From Candidatus Intricatilinea gracilis (GTDB lineage Bacteria; Pseudomonadota; Gammaproteobacteria; Burkholderiales; Burkholderiaceae_C): 64,000 nt of DNA. Shown one piece after another: positions 33,668 to 42,372 of the stretch. Position 1 is the stretch's first letter; every line of letters begins with the position of its first letter. Position numbers and translations under genes: made by a program. The notes beneath the pieces are model-generated. The model was given only the letters and a program-made list of their open reading frames with translations, had not been told where the DNA came from and ran no database searches. The stretch lies in the NCBI GenBank assembly GCA_016702605.1, contig JADJDQ010000006.1, forward strand, positions 124,001 through 188,000, given 5' to 3'.

Positions 33668-33998
33668 GAGAGATCTCCTTCCTCGAAGAGGGGATGTTGA
33701 AAAGGTAGCAAGCGTCACCGTTTCTGGTGGTGCATCCTGTTTGTGGCAGGTGCGCCCCAGCCGACTCGCAGCGGTCGGCGTGATCGCGGGCGCATGCTAG
33801 GGGATGGACAGGGTCAAGGCAACGCGGGTCGGCCCGTGTTTTCCTGCATGGTCAATGTTCGCGAGTCCACTCTTGATCTGGACCCAGGGCATGCTTCGAC
33901 GCGGTGCATGTCGGCTTCATCCGCAAGGGATGAGCAAGACGCGAGCCATAGAATTGGTGGAACTCCCTGTTTCTGCACGACCACAAGCGAACCACACC
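33668..33998. other. Divergent hppA/ppa promoter region
   Basis: 331 bp between hppA (minus) and ppa (plus). The hppA ribosome-binding site is at its left end. A TAGAAT near 33947 could be a -10 box for ppa, but I find no matching -35 with good spacing. The frame that runs upstream in front of ppa is not supported as coding. Confidence 0.45.
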
Positions 33999-34544
33999 AT
34001 GAGCCTGCACAACGTGACCCCCGGCGCCAAGTCGCCCGACGAGTTCAACGTGATCATCGAGATCCCGATGAATGCCGACCCGATCAAGTACGAGGTCGAC
34101 AAGGAAACCGGGGCCATGTTCGTCGACCGTTTCATGACCACGGCCATGCACTACCCGTGCAACTACGGCTACGTGCCCATGACGTTGTCGGACGATGGTG
34201 ACCCGGTCGACGTGCTCGTCATCACCCCCTACGCACTGACGCCTGGCGTGGTGGTGACCTGCCGCGCCCTGGGCGTGCTCAAGATGGACGACGAAGCCGG
34301 CGGCGACGCCAAGCTGCTCGCCGTGCCGATCACCAAGGTCTGCCCGATCTACTCTCACTGGCACAACCCCGAGGACATCAACCAGATGCGCCTGAAGGCG
34401 ATCCAGCACTTCTTCGAGCACTACAAGGATCTCGAAGCCGGCAAGTGGGTCAAGGTCAAGGGCTGGGAAGGTCCCGAGTCGGCCCGCCAGGAAATCGTCG
34501 ACGGCGTGGCCAACTACGACAAGGCGCTCGCCGCCAAGGCCTGA
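33999..34544 (+). CDS. ppa: Soluble inorganic pyrophosphatase (family I)
   Basis: 181 residues, typical of bacterial family I enzymes. Conserved pieces: FNVIIEIPMNADPIKYEVDKE with the active-site Glu and Lys, FMTTAMHYPCNYGYVP, DDGDPVDVLVITP containing the metal-binding aspartates, and a late HFFEHYKDLE with K-rich KWVKVKGW. It hydrolyses PPi with Mg2+ in the cytoplasm. The ATG at 33999 is where homologues begin, though no strong ribosome-binding site is visible. Both pyrophosphatase types sit side by side here, transcribed apart from the same region. Confidence 0.95.
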   Translation: MSLHNVTPGAKSPDEFNVIIEIPMNADPIKYEVDKETGAMFVDRFMTTAMHYPCNYGYVPMTLSDDGDPVDVLVITPYALTPGVVVTCRALGVLKMDDEAGGDAKLLAVPITKVCPIYSHWHNPEDINQMRLKAIQHFFEHYKDLEAGKWVKVKGWEGPESARQEIVDGVANYDKALAAKA

Positions 34545-34623
34545 GCCTGATCACGCGGGCGGTGGTCGCGCCGCCTGCCAGCGCGCAGTGGTGCAAGGCT
34601 GCACCGCTGCCTGCCACGCTCGA

Positions 34624-34640
34624 AGCCTCAGGCTGAGGCT
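34624..34640. terminator. Hairpin between convergent ppa and acyltransferase genes
   Basis: AGCCTCA-GGC-TGAGGCT, perfect 7-bp arms, 80 bp after the ppa stop and 7 bp before the acyltransferase stop. No T run on either strand, so intrinsic termination is uncertain. Confidence 0.4.
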
Positions 34641-34646
34641 GTGCCG

Positions 34647-36023
34647 TCAAGGCACTGACTTGAACGGGCTGTGTGCCTGCAACTCGTCCATGTACGACGC
34701 GACGCCGCTGCGCTCGCGTTCGAGAAACCGTGCCACAGCAGCGCTGAAGCCCCGGTCGGTCAGCCAGTGCGCCGACCACGTGGCCACCGGCATCAGCCCA
34801 CGCGCGAGTTTGTGTTCACCCTGTGCGCCACCTTCGAAACGACGCCAGCGCTGGTTCACACACCATAGCAGCGGCTCGTGGTAACAGGCCGCGAAGTGCA
34901 GGTGCCCGACGTCCTCGGTGCAGCCCCAGTAGCGGCCCCAGGCGGTGCGGCTGTGGGCGTCTATCGCCAGCAATGAGGCAGCGACACGCTCGTTGCCTCG
35001 GCGGGCGATGAACATTAGCCACAGGTCGGGCAGGGCGGCGTGGGTCTGGTCAAAGAACTCGCGCTCGAGATACGGCGTCGAGTGATGCTCGCGGTAGGTG
35101 TTGCAGTAGCAACGGTAGAAATAGTCCCAGTCCGCCGTGTCGATCTGGCCACCACGTTTGATTTCGAAATCGACACCCGCCTTGGCCACGTAGCCACGTT
35201 CCTGGGTGATCTTCTTGCGTTTGTCGCGGGTGAGGCTGGCCAGGTAGTCGGCCCAGTCGCGATAGGGCTGCGGGGCAGGGCCGTGTGCCGTGGCCACCGT
35301 CCCGGGCGCAATGCCCGCGACAGGCTCTGCGCCCGACTCGCCTGCAGCTACGGGATCGTCGGCCACACCTTGGTCCGATGTGGTGTCGTCCGCCACGCCG
35401 CGGTTGCTCCAGTGGAACTGCACGCCCCGGCGCAGCAGCCAGCCGGCCTGTTCGGCGGCGGCGCGATCGTTGTCGTCCATGAACAGCAGATGCGCCGACG
35501 ACCAGCCCTGTTCACGCGCCAGTGTCTGCATGCCTTGCAGCAGCGCCACGCGGGCGGCCTGATCACGCGCCAGCAGCCGGCTGCCGGGCACCGGAGTGAA
35601 GGGCACGGCGCTCAGCAGCTTGGGGTAGTAGTCGCGCCCGGCCTTCTGCCAGGCGTCTGCCCAGGCCCAGTCGAACACGTACTCCCCGTACGAGTGGCTC
35701 TTGAGGTACAGGGTGCAGGCCCCCACCAGGCGACCGGTCCCGGGGTCGGTCAGCAGCAGGTAGATCGGCTGCCAGCCCGTGGCTGCCACGGCCGAGCCGC
35801 TGCGCTGCAAGGCGGCTAGATACTCATGCCGCATGAAAGGTGTGGGGGCCGCACAGGCGCCCAGCAGATCGTTCCATTCCTGCGCATCGATCTGCCCGAT
35901 GTCTTCCACGACCTGCAGCGCCAGCAGGGAGGCGGCGGCGCCATTACCATTCCCCGCCACGGCTCGTGCCCCCGCGCCCGGCTCCTCGGCCGCCTCACTG
36001 CCCTCCACATCGGCCCTGCTCAT
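34647..36023 (-). CDS. FemAB/GNAT-like acyltransferase (DUF482, peptidogalycan-biosynthesis family)
   Basis: 458 residues from ATG at 36023. After a low-complexity leader (about 45 residues), the DUF482 core runs from DIGQIDAQEWNDLLG through PTPFMRHEYLAALQRSGS and YVFDWAWADAWQ, and ends with AACYHEPLLWCVNQRWRRFEGGAQGEHKLARGL. It contains an insertion of about 45 residues (Asp/Ala/Gly-rich, about 238-282) not expected in the family. DUF482 proteins belong to the acyl-CoA N-acyltransferase superfamily, with no settled substrate. Its start codon shares two bases with the divergent nadE start, so it lacks a conventional promoter gap; the true start could be a later GTG. Confidence 0.85.
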   Translation of the reverse strand: MSRADVEGSEAAEEPGAGARAVAGNGNGAAASLLALQVVEDIGQIDAQEWNDLLGACAAPTPFMRHEYLAALQRSGSAVAATGWQPIYLLLTDPGTGRLVGACTLYLKSHSYGEYVFDWAWADAWQKAGRDYYPKLLSAVPFTPVPGSRLLARDQAARVALLQGMQTLAREQGWSSAHLLFMDDNDRAAAEQAGWLLRRGVQFHWSNRGVADDTTSDQGVADDPVAAGESGAEPVAGIAPGTVATAHGPAPQPYRDWADYLASLTRDKRKKITQERGYVAKAGVDFEIKRGGQIDTADWDYFYRCYCNTYREHHSTPYLEREFFDQTHAALPDLWLMFIARRGNERVAASLLAIDAHSRTAWGRYWGCTEDVGHLHFAACYHEPLLWCVNQRWRRFEGGAQGEHKLARGLMPVATWSAHWLTDRGFSAAVARFLERERSGVASYMDELQAHSPFKSVP

Positions 36024-37725
36024 GTCCTCATCCTTGCCACTGTCGGTGGCGCTGCTACAGATCAATCCCATGCTCGGCGACATGGCCGGCAACGCCCGCC
36101 TGATCGCCACCGCCGCGCGTCGTGCCCATGCCGCCGGCGCTCGTCTGGCGGTGGCGCCCGAACTGGCCCTGTGTGGTTACCCACCCGAAGACCTGCTGCT
36201 GCGCCCGGCCTTTCTGCAGGCGTGTGACCAGGCGTTGGCCGACTGCGCCGCTGCGCTGTCCGACCTGCCCGAGCTGACACTGGTGCTCGGCCATCCCGCG
36301 TCGGTGCAAGGCGCCAACGCCTCGGTCGATGTTCGCACGCGTTCTCAATCCACCCAGCGCTGCCTGAACGCTGCATCCGTGTTACGCGCCGGCGAGGTGA
36401 TCGGCCGGTACGCCAAACGCGAACTGCCCAACTACCAGGTGTTCGACGAGAAACGTTACTTCGTCAGCGGTCGTGAACTAGGCCTGGCGCCGCTGGTGGT
36501 GGAGGTGGATGGCCGCAAGTTCGGCCTGCTGATCTGTGAAGACGCCTGGTTCAACGAGCCGGCCGAAGCCGCCCGCACCGCTGGTGCCGAGGTGCTGCTG
36601 GTGCTCAATGCCTCACCGTTTCACCTGGGCAAACAAGAAGAGCGTGAAGCCCGCATGGCCGAACGCGCCCGCGCCGTCGGCCTGCCGCTGCTTTACGCCC
36701 ATCTGGTGGGCGGGCAGGACGAGGTGGTGTTCGACGGCGCCTCGTTCGCGCTCGATGCCAGCGGCGCCGTGTGTGCACGGGCGCCCATGTTCGAGGCCTG
36801 CGAACTGATCGTCGCCGTCGACGCAGCCAGCCGCCAGCCGCAAGGTGCATGCGCCGAGCTGCCCGGCTTGGAAGCCCAGGCCTGGGGCGCTCTGGTCACC
36901 GGCGTGCGCGACTACATCACCAAGAACGGCTTCCCGGGCGCACTGATCGGCCTGTCGGGCGGCATCGACTCGGCCCTGGTGCTGGCGATTGCGGTCGACG
37001 CCCTGGGGGCCGACAAGGTCCGCACCGTGATGATGCCCAGCCCCTACACGGCCGACATCTCGTGGATCGACGCAGCCGACATGGCCCGGCGTGTCGGCGT
37101 ACGTTACGACGAACTCAGCATCGTGCCGATGTTCGACGCCTTCAAGGCCACGCTGGCGGCCGATTTCGCCGGCAAGGCGGAGGACGCGACCGAAGAGAAC
37201 ATCCAGGCCCGTGTGCGTGGCACGCTGCTCATGGCGCTGTCCAACAAGTTCGGCGCGATCGTGCTGACCACCGGCAACAAGAGCGAGATGGCCACCGGTT
37301 ACTGCACCCTCTACGGCGACATGGCGGGTGGTTTTGCCGTCATCAAGGACGTGGCCAAGACCCTCGTCTATCGCCTGGCAGCCTGGCGCAATGCCCAGGC
37401 CGTGGCGGCCGGGCTCGAGCCGCCCATCCCCGAACGCATCATCACGCGGCCACCCAGCGCCGAACTGCGCCCCGATCAGACCGATCAGGACAGCCTGCCG
37501 CCGTACGAAGTGCTCGACGACATCCTGGCGCGCTACATGGAAGAAGACCAGAGCCTGTCCGAGATCGTCGCCGCAAGTCATGCTGTGGCCGATGTGGAAC
37601 GGGTCACCCGCCTCATCAAGTTCAACGAGTACAAGCGCCGCCAGGCGCCGGTGGGCATACGCATCACCCACCGCGCCTTCGGGCGCGATTGGCGTTACCC
37701 CATCACCTCGCGTTTTCGCGCCTGA
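36022..37725 (+). CDS. nadE: Glutamine-dependent NAD+ synthetase
   Basis: 567 residues. The N-terminal nitrilase-type glutaminase domain (1 to about 250) has catalytic Glu in APELALCGYPPEDLLL, Lys in KRELPNYQVFDE and Cys in LLICEDAWF. The C-terminal NAD synthase domain has the P-loop GLSGGIDSALVLAIAVDALG, TTGNKSEMATGYCTLYGDMAGGF and a final ITHRAFGRDWRYPI. It makes NAD+ from deamido-NAD+, ATP and glutamine. The start must be at or near 36022 because LSVALLQINPMLGD is conserved. The ATG interlocks with the divergent acyltransferase start. Confidence 0.96.
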   Translation: MSSSLPLSVALLQINPMLGDMAGNARLIATAARRAHAAGARLAVAPELALCGYPPEDLLLRPAFLQACDQALADCAAALSDLPELTLVLGHPASVQGANASVDVRTRSQSTQRCLNAASVLRAGEVIGRYAKRELPNYQVFDEKRYFVSGRELGLAPLVVEVDGRKFGLLICEDAWFNEPAEAARTAGAEVLLVLNASPFHLGKQEEREARMAERARAVGLPLLYAHLVGGQDEVVFDGASFALDASGAVCARAPMFEACELIVAVDAASRQPQGACAELPGLEAQAWGALVTGVRDYITKNGFPGALIGLSGGIDSALVLAIAVDALGADKVRTVMMPSPYTADISWIDAADMARRVGVRYDELSIVPMFDAFKATLAADFAGKAEDATEENIQARVRGTLLMALSNKFGAIVLTTGNKSEMATGYCTLYGDMAGGFAVIKDVAKTLVYRLAAWRNAQAVAAGLEPPIPERIITRPPSAELRPDQTDQDSLPPYEVLDDILARYMEEDQSLSEIVAASHAVADVERVTRLIKFNEYKRRQAPVGIRITHRAFGRDWRYPITSRFRA

Positions 37726-37773
37726 CGCGGTGTCGACCCGCACGGTCGGCCTTTTCTTCCTGCAAGGATCCCG

Positions 37774-40644
37774 ATGTTCGGTTGTCGCTCCATGACTTTC
37801 ACGACCCTGACCCACCCGACTCGACCGGCACGCTGGCGCGCCGGTGTGCCGTTGTTGCCGCTGCTTGCGCTCTTGTCCGCCTGTGCCCAGTTGCCGAGCG
37901 GCAGCGGCACACCTGCGTCCGCCGCGGACGCGGCGTCTGGTGCTGCATCGGGCGTTGCCGCTGGCGCCAGTGCCCCGGCACGTGGTGCCAGCGGCGTGGC
38001 GGCCGGTGCCGCGGCGCCGGTGCCTGGTCAACCGCCGGCTTTTGCCACGGTGATCAAGGACGCACAAAAGTCGGACGGCAGCTTCACGATCTGGAAGAAG
38101 GACGAGAAGGTCTGGCTCGAACTCGCCGAGAAGGACTTCGGCGCTCCCCTGTTCCTGTCGCCCAAGCTGGCGGCGGGTATCGGTGAAGGTCGGCTGCTGG
38201 GCGGCTCCATGGCCGGCGCCCTGGGCGGGGTGGCCCAGCCGCAGGTGGTCGAGTTCAGGCGGGTGTTCCACCAGGTGCAGCTGATCGCCCGCAACACGGC
38301 GTATGTGGCCAAGGACGGCACACCTGCGGCCCGAGCGGTGAAGGCAGCGTTTTCGTCCAGTCTGGTCAACAGTGTGCCGGTGGCCAGCCAGCCGCACCCC
38401 GAACGCAAGACGGTGCTGATCGACGCGTCGAGCCTGTTCGCCGGCGATCTGCTCGGCCTGGGCATGCTGCTGCAGCGCAGTTACCGCCAGAGTTATTCGT
38501 GGGATGGCCGCAACTCGGCCATGGTGCAAGCCCGAGCCAAACCCGACGTCGTGGTGTTCGAGACGCAGAACCATTTCGCCACCGGCAACATCTCGGTGGC
38601 CCAGCCGGGCAGCCCGCCGGGTGCCCCGGTGCCGGGTACACCCGACACCTTGCCCGACGTGCGCAGCATGTTCCTCACGGTGCACTACTCGCTGTCGCGC
38701 CTGCCCGAACAGGCCATGGCCGCCCGTGTGGCCGACGCCCGCATCGGCCATTTCGTCAGCCAGGTGAGCGACTTCAGCGACGACCTCGAGCGCTCCCCCA
38801 GGCGCCGCATGGTGAACCGCTGGCGCCTCGAGAAGAAGGACCCGACGGCCGATGTGTCGGAGCCGGTCAAACCCATCACCTACTGGGTCGACGCCAACGT
38901 GCCCGAGAAATACCGCGCCAGCATCACCGCCGGCATCCTCGAGTGGAACAAGGCCTTCGAGAAGATCGGCTTCAAGAACGCCATCGTCGTGCAGCAGCAG
39001 CCCGACAAGGCCGATTTCGACACCCTGGACATGGGTGTGGCCTCGGTGCGCTGGATGACCAACGCCTACCCGGGCTTCGGTGCCATCGGCCCGAGCCATG
39101 TCGACCCGCGCAGCGGCGAGATCCTCGACGCCGACATCTCGTTCGAGAGCCTGTCGTCGCGCAGCCGGCGCAGCCTGCGCACCCAGATCCTGCCGGCGCG
39201 CGGTGCCGCGGGCTGGGCGCAGCTGATGCAGGCCAGCGACTATGCCGCCGAACTCGGCACCCAGGCCGGCACGGGCAGCACCCACAGCCGGGGCGCCCAC
39301 GCCGCTCATGGTGACACCTGCACCCATGCCGACGAAGCCGCCGATCAGCTGAGTTACGGCCTGGACGTGTTGGCAGCGCGCGGCGACATCGACCCAGCCG
39401 GCCCCGAGGCCGAAGCCTTCGTGCAGGCCTACATCAAGGACGTGGCCATGCACGAGGTCGGCCACACGTTGGGGCTGCGCCACAACTTTCGGGCCTCGCG
39501 TGTCTACGCCGACGCCGAGTTGTCCGACCCGACCTTTACCGCCGACCATGCGCTGTCGGGCTCGGTGATGGAATATCTGCCGATCAACCTGCCGCGCCCG
39601 GGCGAAAAGGCCACCGCGCCGTTCCAGACCACACTCGGCCCCTACGACTACTGGGCCATCGAATACGCCTACAAGCCGCTCGCCCCCGAGCAGGAGGCCG
39701 CCGAACTCGGCAAGATCGCCGCCCGCAGCGCCGAGCCCCAGCTGGCTTATGCCACCGACGAGGACAACTACCTCGGGCTGGACCCCGAATCACTGCAGTT
39801 CGATCTCGGCAACGATCCGGTGGCGTACGCGAGCAAACGTCTGGCCATCGCGCAAGACCTGCTGCGCCGCATCGAGGCCCGCAAACTCGATGCCAGCGAC
39901 AACTACAGCGTGCTCAGGCGCAGCGTGTCGTACACCCTTCGTGATGTCGGCCAGGCGACCGGCATCCTGGCGCGCCAGATCGGTGGCCTGCGCACGCTGC
40001 GCGACTATCCCAACACCGGCCGCGACCCGCTGCAACCAGTGCCGGCCGCACGCCAGCGCGCTGCGCTCGATGTGCTGGCCAGTGGTGTGTTGTCGGCCAG
40101 TGGCCTGACGGTGTCGTCCGAACTGCAGCGCCGCCTGGCGCCTGATTTTCTCGAGCGCGCCGACGCCTTGGCCGAAGGCAGCGGCGCTGTTGCCACCGAC
40201 TACACACCCGGCCAGATCCTGCTCGATCTGCAAAAGGCGCTGATCGGCCAGCTCATGAGTGACGGTGTGGCCGTGCGCCTGCTCGACGCCGAGTCCAAGG
40301 CCGGCGGGCCCGACGCCAGCCTGCGCCTGGGTGAGTTGTACGGACGCATCCAGCGCGAGTTGTGGTCCGAGCTGGCGGCACCTCGTGGCGACATACCCGC
40401 CATGCGGCGCGAGCTGCAGCGCGACCAGGTCAACCGCCTGGTCACCTTGTTGATCGCGCCCGGTCGGCTCCGCCGCGCCGACGCTCGCAGCCTCGTGCGC
40501 GTGCTGGCCAGCGATCTGCAAACGCGTATCGTCGTCGCCAGCAAGCGCCCCGATCTGAGTGACGAGGCGCGTGCCCACCTGCGTGACTGCGCCGAGTCGC
40601 TGCGCGAGGCTCTTTCTGCACGCTTGACCAGATCGGGCGCCTGA
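37774..40644 (+). CDS. Lipoprotein zinc-dependent metalloprotease (DUF5117/DUF4953 type)
   Basis: 956 residues. ATG at 37774 has AAGGA six bases upstream. A signal peptide ends in the lipobox LSAC (Cys37), so it should be anchored in the outer or inner membrane facing the periplasm. An Ala-rich linker (about 45-85) leads to the DUF5117-type domain (DGSFTIWKKDEKVWLELAEKDFGAPLFLSP), then the catalytic region with HEVGHTLGLRHN (His560, His564, His570) and the downstream SVMEYLP Met-turn. A His/Cys-rich insertion (H504, H509, H512, C516, H518) just before the active site is unusual. Large secreted metalloproteases of this kind have unknown substrates. Confidence 0.88.
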   Translation: MFGCRSMTFTTLTHPTRPARWRAGVPLLPLLALLSACAQLPSGSGTPASAADAASGAASGVAAGASAPARGASGVAAGAAAPVPGQPPAFATVIKDAQKSDGSFTIWKKDEKVWLELAEKDFGAPLFLSPKLAAGIGEGRLLGGSMAGALGGVAQPQVVEFRRVFHQVQLIARNTAYVAKDGTPAARAVKAAFSSSLVNSVPVASQPHPERKTVLIDASSLFAGDLLGLGMLLQRSYRQSYSWDGRNSAMVQARAKPDVVVFETQNHFATGNISVAQPGSPPGAPVPGTPDTLPDVRSMFLTVHYSLSRLPEQAMAARVADARIGHFVSQVSDFSDDLERSPRRRMVNRWRLEKKDPTADVSEPVKPITYWVDANVPEKYRASITAGILEWNKAFEKIGFKNAIVVQQQPDKADFDTLDMGVASVRWMTNAYPGFGAIGPSHVDPRSGEILDADISFESLSSRSRRSLRTQILPARGAAGWAQLMQASDYAAELGTQAGTGSTHSRGAHAAHGDTCTHADEAADQLSYGLDVLAARGDIDPAGPEAEAFVQAYIKDVAMHEVGHTLGLRHNFRASRVYADAELSDPTFTADHALSGSVMEYLPINLPRPGEKATAPFQTTLGPYDYWAIEYAYKPLAPEQEAAELGKIAARSAEPQLAYATDEDNYLGLDPESLQFDLGNDPVAYASKRLAIAQDLLRRIEARKLDASDNYSVLRRSVSYTLRDVGQATGILARQIGGLRTLRDYPNTGRDPLQPVPAARQRAALDVLASGVLSASGLTVSSELQRRLAPDFLERADALAEGSGAVATDYTPGQILLDLQKALIGQLMSDGVAVRLLDAESKAGGPDASLRLGELYGRIQRELWSELAAPRGDIPAMRRELQRDQVNRLVTLLIAPGRLRRADARSLVRVLASDLQTRIVVASKRPDLSDEARAHLRDCAESLREALSARLTRSGA

Positions 40645-40747
40645 ATCGCGCAAGCTTGTTGCGGCCGGCGCCAATCGGCCGGCCTCGGCCCTGTATTCGG
40701 GCGGATCCGGCTCGCCAGGGGGCCGCCTCGGGCCTCAGAATCAGGCC

Positions 40748-42274
40748 ATGAATGCCATCACCCCACCCAGCCCCGGCCCGCGCGTGGCGCTGGGTTTTGC
40801 CCTCGTGCTGGGCCTGCTGCTGGCGCTGGCTGGCGTCGCCTGGTTTGCCCTGCAAGTGCCTGCTGCCCAGCTGGCACCCTACCGCGTGGCCATCGCCGGG
40901 TTGGCGTTGATGGGTGGTGTGGCGGTGGTGTCGCTTGGTCTGGCGGTGCATCACAGCCTGACGCTGGCGCTCGACACCTTGGCGGGCCTGGGCACCGCCG
41001 GCGCCGCCCCACGAGCGTCGTCCAGCCAGGCTGCCTGCCTCGACGGCAGTGCGGCAGCCGCAGCCAGGTGGGCACCCGCAGCTGCCACTTCCGGTGACGG
41101 TACACACGAGGTTGATTCGGGTGACAAGGCTCATCCGCAGGCTCACTTCCAGGCCACTCCCAGGCCCGGTCTCGACCGTGACCTCCAGCCCGACGCCAAG
41201 GCCGGCCCCACCAGCCGCCCCGCCGGTGATGAACTGGCCCGGCTGCACCAGGCCGTGGCCGCCATGCAGGATCAGTTGCGCAGCGTCGTACGCAATGTGC
41301 GTGACAGCACAGCGGCCTTGTCCGCTGCCCGTGCGGCAGGTGGTGCTGCGGTGGGCGGCGGTGGCGACGCCAACCCGGCGCGCGACCTCACCCCGGCACC
41401 GGGCCGTAGCCAGAGTGGCGGCGGCGAGCCCGTCGCCCCGGCTGGTGGCTCGGCGCTGTCGTCGTCAACTGGTGATGCCGGTGCGGCCTTGGGCACTGCC
41501 CTGCAGGCAGGTGCCGGCGACGGCGACTACACGTTGGGCCGTGCGGTCGAGGCGGCGCGGCGCGGTGGTGAGGTGGTCAGCCAGGTGGTCGGCAATCTCG
41601 AGGACATCACCAGCGCCAGCCGGCGCATCGTCGACATCGTCGGGGTGATCGACACCATCGCCTTCCAGACCAACCTGCTGGCGCTCAATGCCACGGTCGA
41701 GGCGGCACATGCTGGCGCCCAGGGTGGCAGGGCTGCCCAGGTGGCAGCCGAGGTGCGCACCCTGGCGCAACGTGCCGCCACCGCCGCACGCGAGATCAAG
41801 GCGCTCATCGGCAGTGCACTGCAGAAGGTCGAAAGCGGCGGCAAGCTGGTGCTCGAAAGTGGCCACACCATGGACGCCATCGTCACCTCGGTGCAATGTG
41901 TGACGGACATCGTCGGCCACATCGGCAAGGTGTCGGCCCAGGCCGAGGCTGCGCCGCCCGAGGTGGCCGGGCCTCGTTCGCTGGTGGTGCAGCAATCGGT
42001 GCAGCTGTCGGTGCGTCAGCTCGACGAGATGACACAACAGAACGTCGCCCTGGTGCAGAAAAGCTCCGCCACGGCGCAGACGCTGCAGGAGCAGGCCGAA
42101 CGCCTGCAGAAGGTGGTGGCAGCCTTCAAGCTGCTGCAACACACGCAGGAAGCCGCCTGGACGGCGCACACCACCATTGCCGGTGCGCGGCGCAGTTCGC
42201 GCCTGAGCAACCAGCCGCAGGCGTTCGACAACAAGGCACCACCGGCCCTGGGCAAGACCGACGACGCTGGTTGA
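40748..42274 (+). CDS. Methyl-accepting chemotaxis protein-like receptor with degenerate signalling tip
   Basis: 508 residues. Two membrane helices (about 12-35 and 43-70) are separated by only a few residues, so no periplasmic ligand domain exists. A low-complexity Ala/Gly/Pro-rich region (about 80-270) follows. The C-terminal MCP signalling domain is recognisable from IVDIVGVIDTIAFQTNLLALNA (about 295-315), VAAEVRTLAQRAATAAREIKALI, and QLDEMTQQNVALVQ. The hairpin tip is abnormal: where receptors have E-A-A-R-A-G-E-Q-G-R-G-F-A-V-V, this has EAAHAGAQGGRAAQV, altering the residues that contact CheA and CheW. Either signalling differs or the receptor is decaying. No che genes in the window. Confidence 0.8.
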   Translation: MNAITPPSPGPRVALGFALVLGLLLALAGVAWFALQVPAAQLAPYRVAIAGLALMGGVAVVSLGLAVHHSLTLALDTLAGLGTAGAAPRASSSQAACLDGSAAAAARWAPAAATSGDGTHEVDSGDKAHPQAHFQATPRPGLDRDLQPDAKAGPTSRPAGDELARLHQAVAAMQDQLRSVVRNVRDSTAALSAARAAGGAAVGGGGDANPARDLTPAPGRSQSGGGEPVAPAGGSALSSSTGDAGAALGTALQAGAGDGDYTLGRAVEAARRGGEVVSQVVGNLEDITSASRRIVDIVGVIDTIAFQTNLLALNATVEAAHAGAQGGRAAQVAAEVRTLAQRAATAAREIKALIGSALQKVESGGKLVLESGHTMDAIVTSVQCVTDIVGHIGKVSAQAEAAPPEVAGPRSLVVQQSVQLSVRQLDEMTQQNVALVQKSSATAQTLQEQAERLQKVVAAFKLLQHTQEAAWTAHTTIAGARRSSRLSNQPQAFDNKAPPALGKTDDAG

Positions 42275-42372
42275 GGTGCAGGTCCGGCATGGCGGCCATT
42301 GCCTGGCCTTTGCCGCCTAGCGTGCGCGCTGGAACCAGGCGCCGGGGCAGGTTGACGCGCCGGGCTGGCGCT

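Noticed and set aside
31424..33700. 758-codon open frame on the plus strand
   Set aside because: Antisense to hppA; composition typical of a codon-complement shadow (His/Asp/Gly-rich).
34647..36023. Frameshift in the acyltransferase because of its Asp/Ala-rich insertion
   Set aside because: The frame is continuous and conserved motifs on both sides are in phase, so the insertion is treated as real low-complexity sequence.
36613..39549. 978-codon open frame on the minus strand
   Set aside because: Antisense to nadE and the metalloprotease, both with intact catalytic motifs; spans two real genes.
40660..40710. GGCCGG inverted repeats after the metalloprotease as terminator
   Set aside because: Arms are GC-only and no T run follows on either strand; common in such GC-rich DNA.
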